Source of the DNA: Icerya purchasi
Taxonomy: Eukaryota; Arthropoda; Insecta; Hemiptera; Monophlebidae
Direction: 5' to 3'
Assembly (NCBI GenBank): GCA_039619475.1
Contig: CM077116.1
Span: forward strand, 177,845,863-177,909,862
DNA: 64,000 nucleotides
Shown piece after piece: positions 12,701 to 26,616 of this stretch (positions are counted from its first letter, which is position 1; the number at the start of each line of letters is the position of its first letter). The position numbers and the translations under genes were made by a program. Under the pieces are notes generated by a model. It saw only the letters and a list, made by a program, of their open reading frames with translations. It was not told the origin of the DNA and did no database searches.

Positions 12701-15700
12701 AAACTTAAGGTATCATTTAATTTTTGTATTGAAAGTACATATAGAAGTATCTGTTCTTAAATATATAATGAACTAATGTATAGGAGTGGGAAAAAAATTT
12801 TGGAAATATACAAATTCATATATATTTTTCTAAAATTTTTAATGATAATTATGGTCGAATTTGGATCATTGGGGGAACGCTAGTATTTATAAACATGTGA
12901 ATGAAGTGGCAAACTGTAAATATATGAGATACATCTACATTGCAAAATGATCTAATCAATCATTATGCTCAACCACTTTGCTGTATTTGCGATAAAATTA
13001 TATTTTATTTTTTTTTATTAATTTATTTATTTTTTCTAAAATCTAGTTACCTGAAAAATAAATATTTTAGAGCTAGATATTTAATCATGCACGTTATGTA
13101 ACACGGATTAATTACTTGGAATCTGTTTTTCTTATTACTGTGAAATATGACCTACATAAACCAGAATTCGTTTTTAAATCATGCAAAAACATTAGTAATA
13201 AAATTAACATAAATAAGTAACAAAAATTTTCCGATTTTTAAACAACTATTTGACATTCTTAAAAGTATATATTTGTTTTATAACCGCTATATGTAATTAT
13301 TTTAGAAAACAAGTAAATATCGATCGCCAGTGAGTATTCCTAAAAAATACAGCAGCACTAAAAGCATATATGCGGAAAATAATTTTATGGCTATATTGTA
13401 AACTGCTCATATTTCTCAAACGAGCGTCAATTTTTTTTGTCGGTTCGGTTCTTACCATGGGAGATTTCCTGTGAGTGACTGAATAGAGGTAATGAATAGG
13501 ACCTCGAATATTTTACAATATGCGAATCCGTAGGAATAAAAGAAGAAGCAAAAGTGATAAAATCGTCATGGAAAAAATCGTATATTTTTCTTGGAATTGA
13601 CTATAGGTTTATTGTAAAGCAGTTATTATTTCGGCGGAAGAAGAATTACTAGAATATTTTTCGAATAGACTATTCTTAACAATGACCGTAATACAGAGAA
13701 TTAACGAATGAAACTATTTTCTGTAAATAAGTGTAGTGCTTTAGCTTGTTTATTTTACCAAATCCTGAATAGCTTCATAAGAGGTGAAATTTATGGTTTC
13801 TGTCATTCGTCTATGAACGTGATATAATATCAACAAAATAAAGAAAACATAGTCTTATTGATAAAAGCAACCGAGTAAAAAAAAAGAAATATGTCGATTG
13901 CGACAAATGTTTATTGAAAGTCGAAACAAATTATAATCAGCTTCAGCTTGAAGATTATCTTCGTGGTGTACCACATAATGTAATTAGTTAACTTTAGTGT
14001 TTGCATGTATTATAGGTACTATTATTATTACTTATATGTAAGATTTCGAAATCGTTTATTTCTATATTTGTAATTAATGCTATTATTATAATATTATAAT
14101 TGCAAACTCTTATTTTGATGGGAAAACGTGAAAGAGGAAAAACATAATTTCTAATTTGACTTGCTGTATGAACACTGCTTGTACCTTGTATATATATATA
14201 TATGTTTTGAGAAATTATCATTCCTGTGGAAAGGGGGGGATAATTTTTTTGTGACAGTTTTATCGCAATACATACTATAGGTTTCAAATTGTTGGTAACT
14301 TAAATATTGTTTATGCGTGTTACAGAAAATACCTATTTATTAAATAAAACTGTATCCATTTCATATAAGAAAGATTGATTCCTTATCGAAGAATAATGAG
14401 GATATTGTTCCAATTTTTGTGGTTTTTGAAAATTTCAGTTATTACTAAACGACCAAACATTGTAATTTGTGTAGTATGCTGTAAGCTAATTTAACAGGCT
14501 CAGCTTGATATCGGCACAGTTGTGTTTAAGCCGTATGTGAAAAAAAGAAACAAAAAAAAACGACGGACTAGAATATTATTTTTCTTATAAATATGTTCAA
14601 AATTTATCCTCTTCTCTCTTTCATGCCTACTTCATACGACATTTTATGTTTTCGTTTACTACAAAACATGCACGCAAGAGCAAGTTCACTTTTTCATAAA
14701 TATTAAACATTTTTTTCTTTCTGTGCGTTTTACTTTTAGGTCAAATGAGGTTAAATCTGAAAAAGCAACCTAAAGGAATCGAACAAAAATAAAAACAAAC
14801 ATACTAAGGCTAATTGACGAATCATTCTGAATAAATTAATGAAATAACTATATAAAAACAAATGGACGATCGTGCTCATTTTAACAATTACTCATTCATT
14901 GTTTTGATCAAATTTTGCCTCAACGGGACTTTTCTGTTCAGCAAATACAAAAAGAAAACAAGCAAGCGTACGGATAATTTAGTATTTGCAACAACACATC
15001 AAAAGTACCGAAATGCAAACCGGGTAAAGGTCCTTGATTGACGTGACCAAATAAATAAATAAGACTGAGGTCGAAAAAGGTAATTCTCATTTAGGTTTTG
15101 CAGTCATTACCAATAAGCAGCTTCTTTCATATTATTCCTAACCGTCACTAAAGAATTTTTTTTTTTCGAAATAGAACCAAAAAACCTTTAGTAAAGAAAG
15201 CCGATTTGATGAGAAACAGAAGTAAAATAAGTTACTATTATAAATATTTAATGTAAATTGATAGAACGATGATTCGAATAACGAATACCTGCGAATTTAT
15301 TCCTTTTAAAGCTTTGTGTTACTCAAATCCAACCCAGCTGAACTGACAATATTTAGAAAGTATTGTTGCAATTTAGTGTGATAAGTTAGTAAAAAACCGA
15401 AATTTTAGAAAAAAAATTTACCTAATTTTTATAACGAAAAAAAAACTATATTGTGTGAACAATAAATGTCAAATAAAATAACCGATTAGAGATAACATCC
15501 TTTTTTCTAATTCTTTTTTGAAAATTAGGAATTTTAAAATTAACATAGTAAAACCGTATTCTGATGTGTTCGTTATCTTTCCATAATAAACAATTACGCC
15601 GTTTTTATACGTAGCAACTTATAATTTAATGAATTCATATCATAATTTTTCATAAAATATTTTTAAATGTCTATTTTTTTTTAGTATAACCAAATAAATC

Positions 15701-15900
15701 TTCGTTTTGTATATCTGGTGGCGCGATAAACTTTAATTTCAACTCACACTGAAGTATAACATATTACGTAACTAATTTACGAAACACTAAACACGGTTGA
15801 AAATAATGGTATAAAATTCATAGATTACTGCACAGACGCCATCCACGAAGTAACTCGAATATTATTCCTATAACAAAGAAGTATTTTATTGTTCAAATAG
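9800..15900. other. AT-rich DNA without recognisable genes
   Basis: Six kilobases upstream of the Pep-like gene with only short open frames, homopolymer T runs and no splice-supported exons. The longest frame (11344-11727, 127 codons) matches nothing I know. It contains three near-identical ~16-base units (ctctatcgggcgcga type) at about 11496-11543, a minor tandem repeat. Confidence 0.5.
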
Positions 15901-15957
15901 ATCGGACGTAAAGTGTACTTCCTTATTTTTAATAGCATTTACATACCTACTAATTTA

Positions 15958-16110
15958 AAAAATACTTGGTGTGCTATGTTTGGTTGTAGTAATTATAATC
16001 ACATTACAAATGACATAAAATACTTCCATTTTTCAAAAAATAAAAATAGCTACGCCATGGGTAAATGCAATAAATTTTTGTGTAAAAACGTTGTTGGATT
16101 ATGTCATTTT
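15958..16110 (+). pseudogene. THAP-type zinc-finger-like fragment
   Basis: An 87-codon frame (15913-16176) contains WCAMFGCSNYNHITNDIKYF followed by HFSKN, the start of a THAP finger (C-x4-C, then an aromatic/His segment and FSK). A later LCHF resembles the LC..HF end of the domain with residues missing. THAP fingers occur in P-element-type transposases and in host transcription factors. There is no splice context or downstream domain here, so I call it a relic. Chance resemblance is possible. Confidence 0.4.
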
Positions 16111-16970
16111 GTTACAAACACAACGTATAATAAATTAAACAAATTGTTCCAACGTGTATATGTCAAATCATTTTGAAACACTATTGAAACATAGGCTTCT
16201 TCAATACACACGTGTTACTTAAAATGTGATGTAGTACCACAAATAATATACCTTTTTCAAAAGAATGTAATAGTCGCAAAAAGGTATATAATAAATAAAA
16301 TACTGTCAAGATCTGCGTTACAACTTGAATGAATTTTTTGCAATAGCTACGATTACAACGCTATTAAGTGATCTGCTTAGTGATGTTTTTTTCACGACAC
16401 ATAATAGGTATTGTACAATACAAATATTTTGAAAATGTTATATTTAATCGAAATAACAAACTGAAATAAAAATATATACATTTCACTGAAATGAAAGGAA
16501 TTCAGATAAGTGGATATAAATGATTATGCAATCACAAATGTTTCTAAATTTCAAATTTGAAACAAAAAAGTATTTCTGTCATTTTGCTTGTACAATGGAA
16601 TTTACTGAAATGATACGTTTGATCTATACACCTTAATTTTTTAACATAGGCGTCTTATATTTTTAGATAGTATTATTTTTTTTAGTGCTATATGAAAGAT
16701 ACAATTTCATTTCTTATAGATATTTGTAAACCTTAAAAATCATCTAACTTCCTTACGCACTGAAGAGCTGTCAGCAGTTCTAATCTATTCGTAATACCCC
16801 AGATGTCTTATTTAAAAATACTATAACTGTAACTGAATTAATTTCCTTTCTTACCATATTAAATGATGCCTTAAAAATATAACTTTATACCTATCGAGAA
16901 GGTTCTCAAAGATGAATTTAAATGATTGAATCTAGAGGAGAGTCTTGTTAGGATTCCGCACATATATAAG

Positions 16971-17240
16971 GTAAAGTAAAGCAAGTCCCATACCTTTGAC
17001 AGGGCTTCGGGAGTTGTGAAGTTTCACAATGTACTAAGTCTAATGGATCTGATGAGAATGCTGGGGCCAGTTTCTTTCTCTTGGCCGCCTTTACTTTCCC
17101 AGATTTCTCTGATATAATCAATTAAATTTCAGATTGTATATATACTTGGGAGCGACTTGGATCCGAAACGAGACAAGTCTCGAACCCGTGACCTCTGATT
17201 TGGTAGCCAAGCACCTTAACCACTAGGCTACCGCGCTGTC
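16971..17240 (-). mobile_element. tRNA-derived SINE
   Basis: Read on the minus strand, bases 17240 to ~17170 form a tRNA-like head. Box A is TAGCCTAGTGG (17230-17220) and box B is GGTTCGAGACT (17186-17176), one base from the Pol III consensus. A ~190-base tRNA-unrelated body follows, ending in short CTTTAC-type repeats near 16971. No coding capacity, as expected for a SINE. Target duplications are not clear. Confidence 0.7.
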
Positions 17241-17444
17241 ACATAAAGTACGAGTTCCTAATAATACGGGTCAGGAACGAGAAAAATATCAAATAAAATT
17301 CAATAGGTCAGGAACGGTTTGATTAATAAACTACAAAATTGGAAAAATAAATCACAATTAAAATCCTCTTTAAGGCAATCTTATAAGTTTAAAATAATCG
17401 AATACCCTGGGACGGCAAAAATCACTTAAAAATTCATCTCTCAC

Positions 17445-17708
17445 CATGGGCGTCGCCCCCCCCCCCCGGAGCCTGAAACTTTTTAATCAACTGGCATTGA
17501 TGAGTATTCCTAGGCGCGTAATCGTGAACAATTTGGAAAACTTTTGTTTTAATTAGGATTTTATTCTTGTTTAATAAAATATTAAGCCTTTACAACTTAT
17601 AAATTTAATTTTTCCTATAACTCATATCCTCCTTCTATCATCTTGCCCCCCCTGGCGGCTGGCAACTCGTCTTGCTCCTCCCTGGCTCATCGACTGGCGA
17701 CGCTCTTG
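17445..17708. mobile_element. hAT-type MITE with perfect 8-bp TSD
   Basis: A 264-bp element. The left end CATGGGCGTCGCC and the reverse complement of the right end CAAGAGCGTCGCC form short terminal inverted repeats (11 of 13). It is flanked on both sides by the perfect 8-bp duplication tctctcac (17437-17444 and 17709-17716). CA-starting termini and 8-bp TSDs are typical of hAT. It includes a poly-C run near the left end and has no transposase. Confidence 0.85.
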
Positions 17709-17719
17709 TCTCTCACCAA

Positions 17720-19540
17720 ATAACTTTTAAAAAGTAAAATTCAAGATTTAAAATAAAACGCAGTTCTTTTATACGTTAAAAAAAATTATTTAAACGTTCC
17801 CTTTTTGAGCAAAAACAGCAAAAAAAAATGTTTATGTAATTAACAGCCCAAGTAAAAAAGTTGAGGAAACCAAAATGTTTCTCAAACATGTACATAAAAG
17901 AACGTTTAACAGGACAAATATAGTCAAATTTACAACTTTATATTTAGACCTTACGTGCACTAAAAGCTCAAAATTTTGGGAAAAGTATTCTTTTTTTCCG
18001 GACGTGTGTCATATTGATGAAAAAATTGTTATTTGTTGGAAACAAAACCATATTTTATTTCCTTAACAAAATTTCGCGAGGTTCAAAAAGACGTAAAAAA
18101 TGTCGTGTTCCCCTTTCAGCGTATTTTAGTTAAAAATAAGCATATTTCACTAGTTTAGAATATCTGGGTTTCCAACTTTAAAATTAGGCCTTTGAGGCAT
18201 TAACACTTCGAAATTTTGGAAAAGAATGCTTTTTTCCTAGGCAAGTAATTTAGTGATGGAAAGGTCGTTATTTGATAGTCACTAAACTATATATCATTAT
18301 TCGTTTTTAATAGTTTTTCTTAACTATTCACCATTGTACTTATCTGATCCATAAGTATAGAGCACAAATTAATAAAAATATATTTTTTTTTTTTTTTTTT
18401 GTAGAAGCGAAAATCAAAATAAAACGGCAGCCTAGAGCTTAAGTAATTCCAGATAAGATTAATAAGTACAAATAAACTATCCATTACTGCGAAGATTTAT
18501 TTTTATTTTTAAATGAAACTACTAATTTTGTTTTGATAGGAAGACGGCGATTCAAAGTTTAATATATCTAATATTATCTAAAAGGACAGACAAGCACGAA
18601 TGCGATATAGATATAAATGAACAAACACAAAAAAAAAGGTTTTAATAACTCGCGGTTGTAAATAAAGCAGACTTGTTTTACACCATTGATCGATATTCCT
18701 TTGAAATAATGATTTCTGAGTGAAATATAAACAAGCAGCCGTTGCAACGTGAATTGAGTTCTCTTAGTAGTAAGAAGCAGATAAAAATGATTAAGCTGTA
18801 TATTACCTTCAATCGTTCATTTTTACCATTATTTATTTATTTTCTGTTAGTGCTGAAATCTAATGCGCTTGTGTAGTTATGTGTATCATTTTCAACGTTT
18901 GTGTGTACTTATACATTTCGGACATTTGTTTTGAATTTAGTATTACATAAATGTAAATTATGGTTGTCTTCAACTTAACATATAGAATTCTCAGTGCATG
19001 AAATATCATGCTTAAGTGACTTTGTTTTTTTAATTCATTAAATTTTTATTTTTTTTATGGAGGGAATTATTTGATTCTCTAAATTCGTGCAAACGAAGTT
19101 TTTGATTTGTTTAAGATAAATAAATAAAGTTTTATTTATCATTACTCATTTACTATAACTACGAAATAATTCTACATTGAGAATTAAACATTTAACTGCA
19201 GTAAGGAATGATTTAAATTGTTGAAATATTTTCATTTTTGTTTGAAAACATCAAGCAAAACTGGCAAAATAAATTGTTTAAAATTTTACAATACGTTATC
19301 TACTTCGAGTGATAAATTTAGGGACCATTATCACAAATATATCTTTCCAATTTTTTTTTTAAATTGAATTATTGATACGTAACTTTTTAAGACTTTAAAA
19401 AAGGAACAAAAAGCAATAAACGCCAAATAGGTAATTTCCTTTTGTTAATATGTTTGAAATTAAAAATGAGTAAAGGAAATTTTATAATGGAGTCCCATCC
19501 CTCAAACGAAATTCATTTTTGCTGTCATCACTGCCTATTA
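17720..19540. other. AT-rich DNA, no gene seen
   Basis: Only short open frames and homopolymer runs. A 63-codon frame at 17875-18066 has no recognisable features. Confidence 0.5.
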
Positions 19541-19549
19541 AAATCTTGA

Positions 19550-22150
19550 AATTGTAACATGGAATACCAAAACCATATCGCTGAGATTCAATTGAATTTA
19601 CTTTAGAATAATACTGACATACTTTTAATTTGTGAAACTCATTTAGCAAATACAAGATACGCTACCTTTTCCGGTTATAACCCATATTTTGCAGATCATC
19701 TTGATGCCACAGCGCATGGAGGCACTGCTGTGATAATAAAGAGCAACATAAAACATTACATACTAGGGAAATATAAATCCCAATACTTACAAGCAACCAG
19801 CGTTGTAACTGAACTGAAGTCAAATAAAAAAACTACTGTCTCAGCAGTCTACTGCTCACCTCGCTAAAATATAAGGAAAAAAGTATTTATATATCTTCTA
19901 AAAACTTTATGCGATAAGTATATGATTATAACGTAAAAAAACATTTATTTTGGCTCAAGACTTTCTGTTCCAAGAGGTAAGGAACTCACATCAACTGTTG
20001 ACAAAACGCATAATGATGTTTGTTCCCCTGGAGTGCGAATTTATTGGACTACAGATCCGAATAAAGTTCCAGATTTACTAAACCTTTTTATTATTAAAGG
20101 TATTCCAACAATCTTCACAGATGTAGAGCAGATAATGAGTTACCATCAGATCACTTGTCAGTTATACTATCTATTAGTAACCAGATAGGGAAAAAAATGT
20201 CCAAGCCAAGATTATACAACAGATCTACAAACTGGAAACTATTCAGAGAATATCTCGGAAATTATATCAATTTAAGAATATCACTTAAGACTACCGATGA
20301 TATTGATAATGCAGTGGATTAATCCATTAAGGTTACTCCACAGTCGGTCTGGCAGGCTACAACAACAATTAATAAATGTCAACCGGTACTTTATTACCCT
20401 CAACACATCAAAGTGGAAGTAAATCTATGAAAAAATTGAGGTAGCAGACATTCAGAAATCCTGTACATAAAACAACGTTGAACAAAAACAGACGAAACTC
20501 GTTAAACGTTTTTTGTAGGATTTAAAGAATAAATCATTCAATGAGCAACTGGCCAATTTCTCACCTTTAGAGCAACAAAATTTCTATTTGTGGAAAGCTG
20601 CGCGGAACCTTAAAGGACCGAAACCATCCGTTTGCCCTATAAGGGAACCGAATCGTAGCTGGGCTCGTGCTGATGCTGAAAACACAGAACTGTTTGGCGA
20701 ATATTTTGCCAACATATTCAAATCACATCCTGTTGATACATAATTAATTTCCACTCTTGTTGTCAAGATGTATCAAAACCCATAAAATTGAGCTCAGTAG
20801 GTGAAATTAACAGTGTATAATACGGACAATGAACCCTAATAAAGCATCAAGTTACGATTTAATAACATCAAAAGTTTTAAAGGAATTGCTTAAAAAGGGA
20901 ATAGTGCTATTAATGTACATATTTAATGTAATGCTGTGATTAACATATTTTCCGATACAACTAAAATTGTCGCAAATTGCCGTAGTTCAAAAACCACAAA
21001 AACCTCCAACGGAACCATCATCGTATTGACCAATTTTAATTTTATCGGTACTTTTAAATTATACGAAAAATTACTGCTAAAAAGAATAATGCCAATAGTT
21101 GAATGCACTGAACATCAGTTTAGCTTCCAAGCAAAACATAGTACAATAGAACAAATGCATCGGATTGTTCATAAAATTGAAAAATCCCAGGATGAGAAAA
21201 CGGTCTGGTATACTGTATTTTTAGATGTAAGCCAAGCATCCGATCGAATTTGGCACGATGGTCTATTGCAAAAAATTCGACGTAATTTTCCCTATCAGCT
21301 GACTGAATTATTCCGGTCGTATTTAAATGAAAGATACTTCTACGTTAAACATGGAGATGACGAATCAGGTATATATCCGGTTCGGGCAGGTGTTCCTCAG
21401 GGAAGTGTACTTAAACCATTTCTCTACCTTATCTACACAACGGATATTCCTATTTCATCGCACGTTGACATAGCGACTTTTGCTGATGACACAGCGACCT
21501 TGTGTTCAAATAAATGCCTAAAAGTTGCAAGCAAAAACCTGCAGACACAGCAGTTAATAAAGTAACATCATGGTACAAATTATGGAAGATAAAGATTAAT
21601 GAGGGTAAATAATTTCGAGTAGTTTTCACTAACCGACGAATCGATTCATCCGAAAATATAATTATGAATCGCGTGCAGATTCCTTAGAAAGAAGATGTAA
21701 AGTATCTTGCTGTACATCTTGATGATAAACGCTTGACTTGGAGGAAGCACATTATAACAACGCAAAATGAGCTGAACGTCAAACTGCGGTAACAGTACTG
21801 GCTGTTAGGTAAGAGATCAATAGTATCTTTCGAAAACAAGTTCCTACTTTATAAATAAATTTTAAAACCGGTCTGGCAATATGGCTGTCAATTATGGGGC
21901 TGTGCCAAAAACAGCAACATTAGAATTATGCAAAGAGTACAGAATAAGTTATTACGCACGGCTATCTTTGCTCCATGGGGTACATAACCAACATCATAAT
22001 CCATGAAGATCTCGAAGTTAAATTTGTAACGAATAAAACAATTGCTGCTTGACGATATGTTGCCCGATTAAAAGGACATCCTAATAGTACAACAAAAGAA
22101 CTGCTGAGTGACCTAAAAGCAAGGGACGTAGGCTAAATAGAAAACGACTT
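19550..22150 (+). mobile_element. Decayed Jockey-type non-LTR retrotransposon
   Basis: Endonuclease-like words appear near 19.6 kb (DILLICETHLA; AHGGTAVIIKS), then a 209-codon RT frame at 20936-21565, then RT-thumb/C-terminal words such as WQYGCQLWGCAKNSNI at about 21870-21920. The order endonuclease, RT and a C-terminal region without RNase H matches the Jockey clade. The whole stretch has many stops and frame changes and no clear poly-A tail, so it is an old copy. A (GT)n run follows at about 22175. Confidence 0.75.
20936..21565 (+). pseudogene. Jockey-type reverse transcriptase fragment
   Basis: The longest intact frame of the Jockey copy. It shows the RT palm in order: FLDVSQASDRI (motif A with its first catalytic Asp), GVPQGSVLKPFLYLIY (motif B) and FADDTATL (motif C, both Asp present). 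It ends at a stop after the motif C helix; downstream homology continues in other frames. The N-terminal ~40 codons do not look like RT and are probably chance reading. Not functional. Confidence 0.75.
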
Positions 22151-22179
22151 CAAGACCTCATATAGGTTATAAATATATA

Positions 22180-25100
22180 TGTGTGTGTGTGGGGATGTAT
22201 TGCGGGTGCGTGTTAGTGCGAAATGTATGCGTACGTGGGAGTACAACAGCATGTGTGTATGCATTTTGTGTATACATATATAAGTTAATTTTAGCACCCT
22301 TCACTAGATGGGTTGCTCATTCACGTTATTTTAACTCATTTCATAGATTATCAAATAGTTGATAAGGCTAGGTGTAAAATAGCAAGAAAATAATAATAAA
22401 AAAAATATTTCTTATTTCCATAAATTTCTACTAAGTTAATTGTTGTCACTGAATTCTGTATTAGTGGAATGTAGATGATTATCCTTCACGATAAATTCCG
22501 TCTGAAAATAAAATCATTTATTCAGTATTTTCTACTAATAAATTGCAGAGTGAATAGATAAAAGAAATAGTTAACATGCTGTAACACAGAGTCCTTAATA
22601 ATTATATTTCAGTTGAATTAGACGTATTACAAAAATATAACGCGACCTTCAATAAACATCACAGGAAATAAAAAATATAAATTAATAGACAGCCGGCATA
22701 TTTGACAATTAATTATTAGTATCAAATTTAAGAAAATCCAAGGTAAAAATAGATATTTAACTATACATTTTACACAAAGAATTGTACTACAAAAAAAATG
22801 AAATGTCAGGTGTTTAAATGATTAAACACGCCATATTTCATGAAGATTTTGCTCTAAAAACAAGTTTTACAATCAATAAAAAATTGTGATGCACATTATG
22901 ATGAATTCTATGTGCTGAACTTACAATATCTTTTATTTTGCATTTTTTTTTTCTGATCGAAATTAGTGTAAGCTCTACATTTTGATTTCGCACTAACTAC
23001 AACAGTTGAACCTTTTTATTTTATTAGTAAGGTTAAATTAATAATACTATCGCTAGTTAACATTTTTTTGTGGGCACAACTTTATGCTTAATCAAAACAT
23101 TTCATGAAACCAAAAAGTATAATAATAAAAACTGAATATAAGTTTGTCATATTTATCTTTGATTCACGATTACACACGTTTTATTTAAATTCTGCGAAAT
23201 TAAACCAAACAAGTTCGAATTATAGTTCTACATTTAAAACTTTCAACGCCTCGAAAATACATACTATTTTTGCAAGTGATATTTTCTTCAATAATGAATC
23301 GAAAGTAAATATTTAGATTCGTAGCATATTAAATAGACCTTTTTTTTTTTTTTATCCAACGGTTTCATTGTAATTCCATTGTCATTAAATTCGGTAAATT
23401 AATTTAACGTTTAATTCTTGTAAACTTGACTGCTCATATTCCGAAAAATGGCGGTTCATTCCACAATGCAAAATAATTTTTTTTTAGAAAACCTTTGTCT
23501 TTAATTATGTCATTAGAATTATTGACTGTATTTCTTTTTATCGAGTTCATTAAGATATACTAAATATATAATCGTTTGTACCTTGCGAAAATAAGTGTTG
23601 TTTCTTTTGAAGACTCACCATATACTACAAATAAATATCGTAAAAAAGAAACAACCCGCAATGTATCGCGAATTTTTTTTATCTGAAAATTTCACTTTAC
23701 ATTTCTTGCGAGAATTTTAAAATCAGCACTCGCACGAATTAACTCTAGCAGAATCTAACATACTTTATAAGCGAATTATATAGAGGTATAAAATAAAACA
23801 ATAACGATACTGACAGTTGGTATTTTAAAACAATTTTTCATTTAAGAACTTCTCTCTATTAAAAATGAAAATTTAATACTAAATTATACTCATTTACATT
23901 TGGCAATTCTACTTTACACATTATAATATAAATTCAATGTATTTACTAACAAATAACTTTATAACATATATGAAATTATAAAGAAATACATCTATAAATT
24001 AAATATCTTTAATTAAATTTTTAAATTTTATACGTATTAGTACTAAACGTTCTATTCTCATAATTTTAGTTCTATTTTACTTTTCTATGTAACTTGCGAA
24101 ACTTAAAGTTTCAATTATCAAAAAACAGTGCATTTGAAATTTCTATATGTATTTATTACACGCATTTACCAGAGATTACTGCAACTTCGTAATATGTATA
24201 TGAAATTTATAAATACCGAGTATTTCTTGAATTCAGTTATTATTAAAGAATGCGAAAATGGATATTACGTAAATAAAATACTAACAAAAACCACTGCCTA
24301 GTTTCGAAAACTATTATCGTTCGATAAAGATTTTTTGTTTAACTTCAAACATTTACATTCACAATTAAGTATACATTGCATATCATTTTGCAATTTTGTT
24401 TTGTAAAATTTTAATACTAGAAAGAATTTACTACTTTCATATTTATATCCTATCGAAACATACATAAAAGTTATTTGAAGTATACATACATTTTCATAAT
24501 TAAATTACACATAAATGAAACACCCGTAAAATATATATATGTATTCGTACTACCACAACTACCATATAGTAAAAAAATATTTATTATTTTTCAATCAGTA
24601 ACGTATTAAAATTCACATAATAATATAACTGGCGTACAAATAATAACAGTAAAAATACTTATCAAGTATAAATAAATATCCTTGCATATGCTAATGTAGA
24701 AACATACTTAAAACAAATCGCTATTTATAGTTTCTGAATTAATAACGTATCGAAATTCACATCAAATATATTTAGCGAATAAATATATTTCCATTGCAAC
24801 CCAAATACGTATGAATAAAACTTACCATAAACAAAACAAAAGTATTTCGACGAATTAAAATATGTAAAATTGCTTTTAGAATCAGCCACCTGGTAGCGCT
24901 GAAATCGTGGCTGTCGTAAAATAATTCCTCATTTCCTCGTTCAAATTGAAATGCAAATTTTTATACCATTTTATTCATCATGTACCTCCTTGGGTAATAG
25001 TTGAGATTAGAAAATGAGGCTGATGAAGAGAAAATGTGCGTTACTGTTTCACAAACTGGAATTAGAATTATATAAATTGCACAGTAACTCTCTACTGAAA

Positions 25101-25800
25101 GAGAAGAAAAGTTTTTAAACATTAAAATCACAATGCTCCAATAATTCTGTGTCATTTGAAGTAATTTTATGTTTTAGTGAAATTAGAGATTATATTCAGT
25201 TAGGAGATTTAAACAGACAAATCAGTTTTGAAAACTGTAAAAAAACATGTTGAAATTATAAAAAAATTAATAATTGTAGATGATAACGTTTGTCATCTGC
25301 ACAATACGGTAAAATAACAGGTGATAATATAACTATATTTATTTACAACCTGTTGTAAGAAAACGTGCTTTTAACTATACGTATATCTGCGACCCAACTG
25401 CTGTACACTTGAGAAGGAAAAACTTACAGCCCGTAGACAAGAGACCAAAAATATTGACGAGTGTTCGAGATCACTGTTCAGATTTAATTATTTTTCAGCA
25501 TTATGCGTGAAATTATTAACAAAACTGTATAAGTTTTCCCCATTTTTGTGTAATATATTAGTATGTAAGCTAGGAATTCATTAGTTATTAAGTTATCTGT
25601 ATTCTTTTATATAAAATTACTATTATCCTTTTAATAGTAGTCAACATTTTTACGTTTAAATTATACTATTTTGTGGTATTCGGTTATTGTTCAGATTGGT
25701 TAGATGAATAATCTACGTTGTTTACTTGCTTGTTTCAAATGTTTCGGTATGAAAACATTTTTGAAGTGATTAATAAGGTTAATGGAAGGAAAATTAACAT
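22180..25800. other. AT-rich DNA, no gene seen
   Basis: 3.6 kb of roughly 75-80 % A+T with a short GT-rich microsatellite at its left edge. No exon-like frames, TE motifs or RNA genes recognised. Confidence 0.5.
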
Positions 25801-25809
25801 TCATTTACC

Positions 25810-26480
25810 GTCAATTTCTGCTGACAATTTGCTTTCTTTCTATCAAGACTGTCTACTACTTTCATAATAGATTCACTTAAACTTTCCCATATTTTAGAGA
25901 TCAAACTATTTAATTCTTTTAATTCTTTGTCATGTTTGATGGCGGTGGTCCCTAATTGTTTAATAGTTGTTCTTGATTGCGCCCCCCTCTCAAAAAAAAA
26001 AACATTGTTCGTTTTGTTCTTCTATTTTATATACCTACTTTATTATCTAAACCATCTAAGTTTTCTTTCCATTCTTTCAAAACTTTTCCTGTTATCTTCC
26101 ATAATTATTTTATGTTTTCCTCTAATCTTCTATTATTTTAATGTTTTCCTATTTTCTTCTATCACTTTTTTTCTCATTATCCTCTCTTATTTCTTTTAAT
26201 CTTTTTTTAGATTCATTCATATTTTTTTCTGATCTCTTATCAGAATTTTTCCTTCTTCCACTTCCATTATGAAAGTTTGTCAACATGTTCAAAATATCTT
26301 TTTCTTTGCACTTCTCTTTTCTGCTCAAAAAAGATGGGCTCAGATCTGTGAATCTTCTCTCGAACTAGGTAGCTTGTAACTTTCTATGACTGATTTGTCA
26401 GAATAGAATCCTCTATATTCTCCTCTTTTTCTCCTCATCTCTTGTATTCATAGGACTGTTTTGTTTTTTTTTCATTTACA
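25810..26480 (-). pseudogene. Possible coiled-coil ORF remnant of a retroelement
   Basis: The minus strand reads short runs of Lys/Glu-rich, probably coiled-coil text (for example ESKKRLKEIREDNEKKSD, and nearer 25.9 kb KELKELNSLISKIWESL) broken by stops. Such text is typical of the N-terminal region of insect endonuclease-RT elements. No catalytic motif is visible; purine-rich composition alone could give the same look. Confidence 0.3.
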
Positions 26481-26616
26481 TTATTCGATAATTTAACTTC
26501 AATTTTTAATTTTCATACTATTCATATTAAAAAAAATACTTTTCGTTACACATTTTCTTTATGTATTATTATTACTTTTTACTCATCGTATTATCCCGAA
26601 TTTTCAAATGTGATAT

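Noticed and set aside
17170..17240. Functional tRNA gene on the minus strand
   Set aside because: The T arm and acceptor do not close properly and a SINE-like body continues downstream.
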